From: Stomoxys calcitrans
Taxonomy: Eukaryota; Arthropoda; Insecta; Diptera; Muscidae
Assembly (NCBI RefSeq): GCF_963082655.1
Contig: NC_081555.1
Span: 29,621,266 to 29,685,265 of the forward strand
Direction of reading: 5' to 3'
Length of the DNA: 64,000 nucleotides
The translations under genes and the position numbers were made by a program. Shown here in pieces: positions 46,495 to 56,748 of this stretch. Below the pieces are notes generated by a model. It was not told where the DNA came from. It searched no databases and was given only the letters and a program-made list of their open reading frames with translations. Position 1 is the first letter of the stretch, and each line of letters starts with the position of its first letter.

Positions 46495-47880
46495 GATGAT
46501 AACAGACGACGACGACGACTGGGTTAGGTTGCTGCTGCTGCCACCCCCAACGCCACCAATGTTGCTGCTGCAGTTTTTGTGGGTGGCGTTCCTAGAACAC
46601 AGTGGCTCGTCGTCAAGTGCCGCACTTGCAGCAGGGGTTGTTAAGTGTGACGTGGTAATGGTTGATATTTTGCAACTACTTTGCTGTTCAATGATGTTAA
46701 GGTAATCCACCGCCTATTTGATGCTGCTGCAGCAATGCAGTCTTTTTAGACTTGCCTTGCCCCAACAGTCAGCAATTTGATACGATGTTGCACAACTCTC
46801 AAAGTCAAGTTACAAGCTTATGAAGCTAATGTGTGTAGTGTATGTATGCTGAACAATATTCTTGGTCCAAAGCCACCTCCTCCTCCTTTTGCTTCTCTTT
46901 GTGCACTGCGTGAAAGCAAAAGTTCCCGAAACTAGGTTGCAGCAAGTAACAAATGTTTTCTGGCAGACAGTGCGTGTCTGTGTATGTGTGTATTGGTGTT
47001 TTTGAGTGTTGCTGATTTTTCTATGAGGCCTCTGTGATTTTAATGCGCGCGCTACGTTAGACCGACGACTGTCTGCCTTTACTATGCAGTTTAGAATATT
47101 AGCAGAAGCAAAAAAGCCCAACCTAACTCAACGGCTGTTGAGTAGAAACTGAGCGCATACAAAAAGCGCGCAAAAATACCGATACATAGACACCACACAT
47201 ACAGCGAAATACCTACTCGTAATGCCCAACGAAAGCTGCTGTTGTTGTTAATGCAGTTGCAGTTGGCTCTGTCATCTTTACTGCAAATTGAATGCAAATC
47301 ACTTGGCGACCAAATCAATAATAACACACCGAGCAATTAACTGTGAACACTTAACTCCGGCCATTAGGCCGACAAATGTTTGACGAATGGGCGCCACTAA
47401 AACCCAAGTAGGTTCAAATGGCCTAGTTAACCTGCCAGGGCTTGGATGATGATGATGATGCATTTCTTATACCTGCTTAAGCCTATCCCTTTTGCTTATT
47501 AGCACAATGACACATTTCAAACAAATGTTGATAGGAGGACGGACAAGAGTCCATCTTGTAATAATGCTCGCTCATGCCCTAGCAGCACTATGTGCACTAC
47601 CACCCCCCGCATGCAATGTGCTAGCAATGGCAAGCTTTTTCTAGATGACGTCATTCTAGCCTCATATAAAACTACAATGAATCGAGGAAATGCAGCATTT
47701 GCTACGTTTTCTTCTTTTTTGCATTTTTATTCCACTTCGGCAGCTTAGTCAGCCAACTACAGTTATGATGCCCGATGGCAAAGCCTTAAGCTTATTATTC
47801 TCTTTCTCGGTATTTTGATTGTGGCAAAGCTTTTGCCTGCAAATAATGTGCATTCGAATAGTTGAACATCTAGCTGCACT
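46495..47880. other. 5-prime UTR/upstream region of the MADF-BESS gene
   Basis: The first ~215 bp are open in the MADF frame and are either 5-prime UTR or an N-terminal extension. Beyond are short ATG/GAT repeats (47,447-47,460), a CRE-TATA pair on plus (47,646-47,671) and no recognised exon. Confidence 0.45.
47646..47671 (+). promoter_or_regulatory. Putative CRE plus TATA pair
   Basis: A perfect palindromic TGACGTCA (47646-47653) lies 11 bp upstream of TATAAAA (47665-47671) in plus orientation. No transcription unit is recognised immediately downstream, so function is unproven. Confidence 0.3.
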
Positions 47881-48540
47881 CATAATGTGCATCAGGGATG
47901 GAATACACAATTTTTTTTTGGTACTAAAAATATATTTTTTGGACCAAAAGAGTTCTTTTTGGTTTTTCATAATGATTTCAAAAGGATGCGAGTGCAAATT
48001 TGGGAAAGGGTACTTAAACTACCCTTTCCTTGGGAAAGGTTTCATAAACTACACTTCCCTTGGGAAAGGGTACTAAAACTATCCCTTCCCTTGGGAAAGT
48101 GCACTAAAACTGCTCTTTCCCTTGGGAAAGTGTACCAAAACTTTCCTTTCCCTTGGGAAAGGGTACTAAAACTATTCTTTCCCTTGGGAAAGTGTACCAA
48201 AACTATCCACTCATAATGTGCATCAGGGATGGAATACACAATTTTTTTTGGTACTAAAAATATATTTTTTGGACCAAAAGAGTTCTTTTTGGTTTTTCAT
48301 AATGATTTCAAAAGGATCCGAGTGCAAATTTGGGAAAGGGTACTTAAACTACCCTTTCCTTGGGAAAGGTTTCATAAACTACACTTTCCTTTGGGAAAGG
48401 GTACTAAAACTATCCCTTCCCTTGGGAAAGTGCAATAAAACTGCTCTTTCCCTTAGGAAAGTGTACCAAAACTTTCCTTTTCCTTGGGAAAGGTTACCAA
48501 AACTATCCTTTCCCTTGGGAAAGCGTACCAAAACTATCCT
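47881..48540. repeat. 331-bp tandem duplication at the start of the minisatellite
   Basis: CATAATGTGCATCAGGGATG recurs at 47881 and 48212, and the following sequence (GGACCAAAAGAGTTCTTTTT, CATAATGATTTCAAAAGGAT, then minisatellite units) is repeated nearly identically at the 331-bp offset. Confidence 0.92.
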
Positions 48541-49147
48541 TTCCCCTGGGAAATGGTAATAAAACTATCCTTTCCCTTGGGAAAGGGTACTTAAACTACC
48601 CTTTCCGTTGGGAAAAGGTACTTAAACTACCCTTTCCATTGGTAAAGGTTATTTGAACCACCCTTTCCCTTGGGAAATAGTACATAAACCACCCTTTCCC
48701 CTGCGAAATGGTACTACAACTACCCTTTTCTTTATAAACTATCCTTTGCCTTGGGAAAAAGGTACTAAAACTACCCTTTGCCTGGGGATGGTATTAAAGC
48801 TACTCTTTCCATTGGGAAAGGTTACTAAAACTAACACTTCCCTTGGAAAAGGGTGCTGAAACTTCCTTGGGAAAGGGTAACAAAACTACCCCTTCCCTTA
48901 GGAAAGAGTAGCAAAACTACCCCTTCCATTGAGAAAGGGTACTAAAACTACCCTTTCCCTTGGGAATGGGCTCTAAAACTACCCTTTTCCTTGGGCACTG
49001 AAACTACCCTTTCCCTTGAGGAAGGGGTACTAAAACTACCCTTTTTCTTGAGAAAGGGTATTAAAACTAGCCTTACCCTTGAGAAAGGGTACTAAAACTA
49101 TCCTTTTTCTTGAGAAAGGGTGCTAAAACTACCCTTTCCCTTAGGAA
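48000..49147. repeat. 31-bp hairpin minisatellite
   Basis: The unit is TACCCTTTCCCTTGGGAAAG then GGTACTAAAAC, 31 bp, about 36 tandem copies with variation. Each unit holds a near-perfect inverted repeat, ACCCTTTCCC-TT-GGGAAAGGGT (10-bp stem, 2-base loop), which extends into the flanking GTA/TAC. ORFs through it (for example 47887-48216) are by-products. Confidence 0.93.
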
Positions 49148-49311
49148 AGAGCGACACCACTTACTGATTTTTACCGATTATTCGCTATATTTTTCACCTC
49201 AAATGCAAAACAATGTAACCCACAATATATAAATTATATGATATAAGAGAATTTTGGCACTTTTGAAGTACTGCTGTAAAAAGTTTTCAATTTCAATAGA
49301 AATTGAAGATA
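49148..49311. other. AT-rich spacer
   Basis: No feature was recognised between the minisatellite and the foldback MITE. Confidence 0.4.
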
Positions 49312-49920
49312 AAGGGTGATTTTTTTGAGGTTAGGATTTTCATGCATTAGTATTTGACAGATCACGTGGGATTTCAGACATGGTGTCAAAGAGAAAGATG
49401 CTCAGTATGCTTTGACATTTCATCATGAATAGACTTACTAACGAGCAACGCTTGCAAATCATTGAATTTTATTACCAAAATCAGTGTTCGGTTCGAAATG
49501 TGTTCAAATTTTGACAAATTTTGTTCAGCGATGAGGCTCATTTCTGGTTGAATGGCTACGTAAATAAGCAAAATTGCCGCATTTGGAGTGAAGAGCAACC
49601 AGAAGCCGTTCAAGAACTGCCCATGCATCCCGAAAAATGCACTGTTTGGTGTGGTTTGTACGCTTGTGGAATCATTGGACCGTATTTTTTCAAAGATGCT
49701 GTTGGACGCAACGTTACGGTGAATGAACACATTTCGAACCGAACACTGATTTTGGTAATAAAATTCAATGATTAGCAAGCGTTGCTCGTTAGTAAGTCTA
49801 TTCATGATGAAATGTCAAAGCATACTGAGCATCTTTCTCTTTGACACCATGTCTGAAATCCCACGTGTTATGTATCAAATACTAATGCATGAAAATCCTA
49901 ACCTCAAAAAAATCACCCTT
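49312..49920 (+). mobile_element. Mariner-derived foldback MITE, copy 2
   Basis: The 609-bp element is flanked by TA (49310-49311 and 49921-49922). Its arms are nearly identical to copy 1 at 23,291. The central transposase piece (DEAHFWLNGYVNKQNCRIW, HPEKCTVWCGLYACGIIGPY) is on the plus strand, opposite to copy 1. The frame is incomplete. Confidence 0.92.
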
Positions 49921-49922
49921 TA

Positions 49923-50862
49923 ATAAGTAAAAGCGAGCTAGGTTCAGCCAGGCCAAATCTTATATACCCTCCACCAAGGACCGCATTTGTCAAGTTCTTT
50001 TCCCGGTATTTTTTATAGGCAAACAATGGATATTGATCAACTATCCATCCTACTGGAGCTATATCAGTTTATGGACCGATTCGAGCAATACTTCGTTTGG
50101 ATTTTGCAGTAGAAGCCATTGTGCATGGTAGATGCCATTGTGCAAAATTTCAGCCAAGTCGGATGAGAATTACGCTCTCTGGAAGCTTAAGAGGTAAAAT
50201 CGAGAGATAGATTTATAGAGGAGCTATATCAGGTTATGGACTGATTCAGACCTTATTATTCACTGTTCAAAATTTTAGCCAAAATCGGACAAGAATTACA
50301 TCCTCTACAAACTCAGGATATAACTTATATGGGAGCTATATCAGGTTATGGACCGATTCGGACTATACTTGATTTGGATTTTGGTGACCATAGTTATTGT
50401 GCAAAAGCCAAGTCGGATCCTATGGGGACTCAAGATGTAAAATCAGGAAATCGGTTTATATGGGTGCTATATTAGGTTATGGACCGATTCAAGCCATATT
50501 TGGCAGAGTTGTTGCAAATTATAACAAAACTCCTCATACAAAATTTTGGATAAGAATTGCACCCTGTAGAGGCTCAAGAAATCAAGATCTTAGATCGGTT
50601 TATATGGTAGCTTTATCAAGCAATGGACCGATATGGGCCATTTGCAATCCCAACCGACCTCTACTTATAGGAAGCACCTTGCTTTATTCCTTCGAAAGTT
50701 AACGAGCCTTCGACAGACGAACGGATATTGCTAAATCTACTTAGAATGTCAAGAAGATCAAGACTATATATACTTTGTTAAGTCTCAGATCAATATTTCG
50801 ATGTGTTACAAATGGCATGACGAAATTTGTATACCCTCATTAGACCGTCCCATCCTATGAGA
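49923..50862 (+). repeat. Family A repeat, plus orientation
   Basis: Starts AAGTAAAAGCGAGCTAGGTT with palindrome remnant TTCAGCCAGGCCAAA and ACCCTCCACCAAGGACCGC. Five modules are followed by AGACTATATATACTTTGTTA and GTTACAAATGGCATGACGAA. The frame 50397-50702 stays open for 101 codons across modules. Confidence 0.83.
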
Positions 50863-50865
50863 GTG

Positions 50866-51570
50866 ATTTTTATACCCTCCACCATAGGATGAGGGTGTAC
50901 TAATTTCGTCATTCTGTTTGTAACACCCCGAAATATGCGTCTAAGACCCCATAAAGTATATATATGCTTGATCGTCGTGCCATTTTAAGTCGAACTAGCC
51001 ATGTCCGTCCGTCTGTCTGTCGAATACACGTTAACTTTCGAAGGAATAAAGCTAGCCGCTTGAAATTTTGCTCAAATACCTTTTATTAGTGTACATCGAT
51101 TGGGATTGTAAATGGGCCAAATTGGTTCATGTTTTGATATAGCTGCCATATAAACCGATTTTGGGTCTTGACTTCTTGAGCGTCTACAGGGCGCAATTCT
51201 CATCCGATTTTTCTTTAATTTTGCATGAGGTGTTTTAATATGACTTCCAAAAACTGTGATGAGTATGGCGCAAATCGGTACATAACCTGATATAGTTTGG
51301 ATCTTGACTTCGATCTGGGATGTTGACTTTCTAGAGCCTGTAAAGAGCAATTCTCATCTGATTTAGCACAAATTTTCTACAACGGCTTTTCCCATGGCCT
51401 TCAACATACGTTTGCAATATGGTCTGAATCGATCTATAGCTTGATACAGCTCCCATATAAACCGATCTCCCGATTTTGCTTCTTGAGCCCCTAAAAGGCA
51501 CAATTCTTATCCGAATGGACAATGTTCAGCATTCAATTCGTTTATGGTCCGAATCGGACTAAAACTTGTT
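50866..51570 (-). repeat. Family A repeat, minus orientation, abutting the previous copy tail to tail
   Basis: Starts TTTTTATACCCTCCACCATA directly after the right end of the plus copy and runs through CCGTCCGTCTGTCTGTCGAA and four modules to ATGGTCCGAATCGGACTAAA. Together with 49,923-50,862 it makes a 1.6-kb imperfect inverted repeat. Confidence 0.83.
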
Positions 51571-51789
51571 TTTTTTTTGCGAATAGAGAAACGCTTTGCA
51601 CCAATATTTCCCCTTTTGGTTTTAATAAGCAACCCGATAACCCGTGCCACAACGGCATTAACAATTGGGAAAAGAGCATTTTTGGGATCCATTGAAGGAT
51701 TTTACGTCTTAGAATTTAATTTGAGCACATAGTTAACATTTTTATGACACTTATTGTTAACTAAACACAAGTTACACCTGGAACCCTTA

Positions 51790-52545
51790 CTTCGACGGTT
51801 AATAGTGTATCGATCGACTCAGAATTACTTCCTAGCTCAATCTAGCCACGTCCGTCTGGGCGGGAATCCGCGTGTCTATCTGTTCGCGCTTTGTTATCAA
51901 GGTGCAGGTAGCATTTGTTATCCTATTTTTACTTTTTTAGCATAGGGACAAAAGCTATTAAATTCGGTGAAAATAGGTTCAGATTTAGATATTGCTAACA
52001 TATATTGTGTTGCCCAAAAAGTAATTGCGGATTTTTCATATAGTCGGCGTTGACAAATTTTTTCACAGCTTGTGACTCTGTAATTGCATTCTTTCTTCTG
52101 TCAGTTATCAGCTGTTACTTTTAGCTTGCTTTGGAAAAAAAGCGTAAAAAAGATATTTGATTAAAGTTCATTCTAAGTTTTATTAAAAATGCATTTACTT
52201 TCTTTTAAAAAATCCGCAATTACTTTTTGGGCAACCCAATAGATAGTCCGATGTTTACTTAAATGGTAGTAGTTGCCCCACTTTTTTACCGATTCGCACG
52301 AAATTTGATATACAGTGTCTTATTACACACCTGGAAGCCTCTGCCAAATTGCATCAAAATCGCTTCCGATTGTGACATTGCTGCCATATATAGTTTCTGT
52401 AGGTTAAAAACTACAATGGGAACTATATCCAAATCTGAACTGATTATGATCAAATTTAGCAAAGGCTTGAAGGCAAATTTCATGCAAATCCGTTGACATT
52501 TGTAGTACACATTTTATTACAGTCATAGTAGTGGTGCAGGGTACA
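51790..52545. repeat. Family C repeat, interrupted by a MITE
   Basis: C leader (TATCGATCGACTCAGAATTA) and CGTCCGTCTGGGCGGG, then GGTTCAGATTTAGATATTGC. After the MITE the copy continues with TAGTCCGATGTTTACTT and a module-like GGGAACTATATCCAAATCTG. Confidence 0.72.
52005..52239. mobile_element. TA-flanked MITE, TTGGGTTGCCC type, copy 2
   Basis: The 235-bp element has TA duplications (52003-52004, 52240-52241). The left end is TTGTGTTGCCCAAAAAGTAA; the right end reverse-complements to TTGGGTTGCCCAAAAAGTAA. The interior is nearly identical to the copy at 24,183. Confidence 0.92.
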
Positions 52546-53329
52546 GTTTGTGGTTTGGTAATAAACTCCATGTAAACGTATACTTAGCTCACCAGTTTCA
52601 TGTCATTTCAGGACCTAAGATACTCAATTGGATTTCTTAGAAAGAACAACATTCAACTTTGGACGTCGTGGCTGCACCGGTTATCGTTAACCGATTGCCA
52701 TAATATTTCGTATTTTGCTTATTCGGATCAAAGGATAAACATGGAGGGTATGCATTTCAAAAAAAAAATATCTTTTGCTTTTTAGGACTCTTTAATCCCC
52801 ATCCAAAATATTCAAAAAATTCTTTGTGCTTTTGCTTGTATTCCATGGATCGAAACAGTACTGAAAAAAGTACTCTAATACTGACATTTCCATCTCTGAT
52901 GTGCATTCGTTTCGTTGTCTCTGTTTATATTTGCCTCGGAATGCTTACTCTGAGAGCGATAGGAAAGCTTCGTTTTGTTGTTAGGAAATTGTGTCGTGGC
53001 CGCATTGTTGTAGTCTTTATAATTTGCTAATGAGTTTTCATCGAGTTTTTGCTGTGTTTAATAGGCTTGCCATGTTCCCCATACGACATACAACATTCGC
53101 AATGAGCTTTTGGTTTTTCCTCATTTGCCTTCTGCTAGTAGGAGGTGTTCAACAGTCAATTAATATATAGACTTTACACAAAAACAACATACAGACGTAT
53201 ATAAAAACCTATTTCGCTTTTATGTGGTATATGTAAAAGTTCGAGTATTAAAGTGTGGCTGGGGTTAAAAGAGCGAAAATAATCCTTTCATGATCATCAA
53301 TAATAAGAAAGATCATTTTAGGCAGCAGA
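52546..53329. other. Intergenic DNA without recognised gene
   Basis: Short ORFs at 52,600-52,785 and 52,824-53,030 show no domain. Nothing else was recognised. Confidence 0.45.
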
Positions 53330-54125
53330 GAGTCGCCCATGAAAAAAAAGATCCTGCACCAATGGGGTAAGCCTTTCTTGGACTTTCCAAAAATTTGGAT
53401 TTGAAGCTCAATTTTCTATCCAGCAAAACACCCAGGTATTTTGCACTTTCAGTAAAAAAACATTCTCTCCTCCCAAGGAGACAGGTGCCACTTTAGGTAA
53501 CTTGTATCTCGTGCTGCAAACAACAACTTCTGTCTTACACGGATTTACGCCTAGACCACTTTCGGTAGCCCACTTCACGGTCCAAGGTCGAGCTTCCTGA
53601 AGTATATCTCTAAGAGCGCTGGGAAACGTTCTCCTTACCGCAATAGCCACGTCATCAGCATAGACTGGTAGCGTTTTTTATACATTTTTATTCCTGAGAC
53701 AATAATATATTGTTAATGGCTATATTCCGAAGTAGAGGAGACAGTACACCTCCTTAAGCAGTATCTCTGCTGACCCATCTTTCTAGATCTACAGATGCCA
53801 GGCTTGCTGTTATGCATCTTTTAGTAAGTAAGATATTGAAAATCTTTCTTACGGCAGTGGTGATGCCTAGAAACTCCAACTCCTTAATGATTGACGTCGG
53901 TTTTGCATCACTGAAAGAACCTTCAATGTCAAGAAATGCTACCATTGCATATTCCTTGGCAGCGAGAGAACCCCCTATGTAGCCGACTAGGTCGTGAAGG
54001 ACTGTTTCAGTGGATTTGCCTTTACTATATGCATGCTGCTGCCGGGATCTTTGCCCTTAGATCTGTTTATATCGACCTCTCAGGAGTCTTCAGCATAAAG
54101 GATGACAGACTAATAGGACAAAATC
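53330..54125 (-). pseudogene. Non-LTR RT fragment (I/R1-like)
   Basis: Read on minus: KSTET-like fingers at about 54,010-53,950; AFLDIEGSFSDAKPTSIIKE (motif A Asp) at 53,945; the SPLLRNIAINNILL block at about 53,740; a motif C region running into AIAVRRTFPSALRDILQEAR (53,650); GLGVNPCKTEVVV; and the LGVLLDRKL-like thumb at 53,410. Frameshifts and an RDTA stop separate the pieces. It differs from nLTR-1/2, which lack these exact segments here. Confidence 0.82.
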
Positions 54126-54140
54126 GTTCGCCTTCGTGTG

Positions 54141-54272
54141 GTTGGTTAGATTAGGTTAGGTTGAAAAGAGGGTACGGATATTTATCCACCCTAAGCACTA
54201 TGGACGTACACTTAGGTCAGTTATCTGTTTGTTGTGCGCTCTAAATAATAAAAAGTAACTTCGAAAAAGATA
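54141..54272 (-). pseudogene. nLTR-1 3-prime UTR scrap
   Basis: The reverse complement reads through AGAGCGCACAACAAACAGAT and GTACCCTCTTTTCAACCTAA and ends in CCTAACCTAATCTAACC, as in the nLTR-1 ends at 2,078 and 4,648. Confidence 0.75.
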
Positions 54273-55360
54273 ATTGGGCCCTATCAATGCGGCTTTAGAC
54301 CTGGTAAATCCACCCTGGACCAGATATTCACACTGCACCAAATCCTGGAAAAGACCCGAGAAGGACAAATCAACACCTACCATCTCTTTGTTGACTACAA
54401 AGCGACACTTCTTGAGTTTGGTATCCCTGCAAAATTAATACGACTCTGCGGAATGACACTTGCTGATACGCGTTCCTCAGTAAGAATACGAAAGAAACTC
54501 TGCGAACCATTCAATACCAAACGAGGTTTCAGACAAGGAGACAGCTCATCGAGATATCTCTTTAATATCCGCTGGAGAAGATTATACGAGATGCAGATGT
54601 GCATAGATACGGCACACTAATCACAAGAGAACACATGCTACTCGCCTATGTCGACTGCAGCCTTTGAAAGATTCGAAAGAGAGTGAAAGTGGGTCTGGCA
54701 GTAAATGGATGTAAGACGAAATGGATGGTTTCAACTCCCAAAACGCCTTGTACAACCGAGCAAATAAAGAAAGAGAAAGTGTGGAACCACAACTTTGAGA
54801 TAGTCAGTTACTTTATCTACCTCGGCACCACCGTAACCGAAACGAATGACACCAGTTTTGAGATAAAGCGAAGAATAATACTGGTAAACAGATGGTACTT
54901 TGGACTAAGTAAGCAGTTTGGAAACAAGGCAACCTCTCGACAGACGAAGATTAGACACTGACGCATCACGTGTTGTTATATGGTTCTGAGGCATGGGTAC
55001 TCGTGAAAGCAGATGAGGCAGTGCTTGGAGTGTTTGAGAGAAAGATTCTTTGTAAAATATATGGACCAGTTTGCGTTAATGGGGAATATAGGCGATGCAT
55101 GAACCACGAGCTGTATGACGAGATAGCATAGTTACCGGCATCAAAATACAACGGCTGCGTTGGCTAGGTCATGTTGTCAGAATGGATGAAGAAGCTCCAG
55201 CAAAGAAGTCTTTTGAAGGTTGACACGACCAAAAGCCCAATAGAAAGATCAAGTGGTGGGAGACAAGTCGAAACTTGGTGTCAGAGACATCGAGGTGCTT
55301 GGAACACTATTCTATGTTCGGCTAATGGAGCAAATGTTCTGTCATAGCCAATTAAAGTAA
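54273..55360 (+). pseudogene. RTE-like non-LTR endonuclease-RT fragment
   Basis: In order: QCGFRPGKSTLDQIFTLHQI and TYHLFVDYKA (motif A region, then a deletion); FGIPAKLIRLCGMTLADT; FNTKRGFRQGDSS (motif B); a missing motif C; GLAVNGCKTKWMVSTPKTP; ISYFIYLGTTVTE-like (54683-54961 frame); SFEIKRRIILVNRWYFGLSK; and the C-terminal block around GVFERKILCKIYGP and MNHELYDE, LGHVVRMDEEAPAKK. The order fits RTE-type elements. Deletions and frameshifts are present. A second scrap is at 63,245-63,465. Confidence 0.82.
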
Positions 55361-55552
55361 AGTAAGATCGCGCCAACACCTAAACTTTAACTATTCAAAA
55401 TTTCTTATAGTTATCTTTACTAGGTTTTTAAGATTCTTTGCCATTGTGTGAAGAGTCATCATGGTGGGTTGCCACTTTCTCCTATGGTTACAGACCTTGT
55501 CAGAGAGGTTTTAAGGATGCTGAACTGGAGATACGATGGCCAATTGGCCTTT
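55361..55552. other. Spacer without recognised feature
   Basis: Nothing recognised between the RTE-like fragment and the A repeat. Confidence 0.4.
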
Positions 55553-56748
55553 TTATATCCTCCACCATAGGATGGGGGTATACTAATTTCGCCATTCTGT
55601 TTGTAACTCCTCCAAATATTCGTCTCAGACCCATAAAGTATATATATTCTTGATCGTCATGACATTTTAAGTCGATCTAGCCCTGTCCGTCCGTTTGTCC
55701 GTCCATCCGTCTGTCTGTCGAAAACATGCTAACTTTCGAAGGAGTAAAGCTAGCCGCTTGAAATCTTGCACAAATACTTCTAATATGTGTAGGTCGGTTG
55801 GGATTGTAAATGGACCATACCGGTCCATGTTTTGATATAGCTGCCACATAAACCGATCTTGGATCTAGACTTCTTAAACCACTACAAGGCGACATTTTTA
55901 TGCGATTTGGCTGCAATTTTGCATGAGGTGTTTCGTTATGATTTTCAACAACTGTGCTAAGTATGGTTGAAATTGGTTCATAACCTGATATGGCTGTCGT
56001 ATAAACCGATCTGGGGTCTTGACTTCTTGAGCCTCTAGAGGGCGCAATACCTACCCGACTTGGCTGAAATTTTGCATGAGATGTTTTGTTATGATTTCCA
56101 ACAACTATGCCAAGTACGGGTGAAATCGTTGCATAACCTGATAGCTGTAACCTCATAGCTGTCATATAAACCGATCTGGGGTCTTAATTTCTTGAGCCAC
56201 TAGAGGACGCAATTCTTATCCGATTTGCCTGAAATCTTGCATGAGGTGTTTTGTTATGATTTCCAACAACTGTGCCAAGTATGGTTCAAATCGGTCCATA
56301 ACCTGATATAGCTGCCATATAAACCGATCTGCGATCTTGACTTCTTGAGCCTCTATATGGCGCAATTATTATCTGATTTGGGTGATTTCGTACAACGCCT
56401 TCTCCCATGACCTTCAACATACGTGTCAAATATGGTCCAAACGGTCTATAACCTAATACAGCTCCCTTATAAAACGATGTGCCTATTTTACTTTTTTAAC
56501 CATTAAAGGGCGAAATCCTTATTCGATTTGGCTGAATGACTTCTACTGTGGTTCCAACATTCATTCCATTATAGTCCGAATCGGACATAACTTGATATAG
56601 CTTCAATAGCATAGATATTCTTTTCTTTTATCCTTTCCTTTCCTTTCTTTGCCTAAAAAGAGACACCGGGAAAATAACTCGACAAATGCGATCCATGGTG
56701 GAGGGCATATAAGATTCGGCCCGGTCAAACTTAGCACGCTTTACTTGT
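55553..56748 (-). repeat. Family A repeat, near full-length copy (~1.2 kb)
   Basis: The left end TATATCCTCCACCATAGGAT and the right end GATTCGGCCCGGTCAAACTT and AGCACGCTTTACTTGTTA are both present. About six modules lie between, and the length equals that of the copy at 21,090. In the family-sense (minus) strand the frame is open for 162 codons (56165-55677), showing SRSQDPRSVYTTAISGYEPI followed about 51 residues later by LRSLDPRSVYVAAISKHGPV. Confidence 0.87.

Noticed and set aside
46237..46705. Plus ORFs over the MADF first exon
   Set aside because: Antisense to the MADF exon; Leu/Pro-rich composition mirrors Ser/Gly-rich sense codons and there is no domain.
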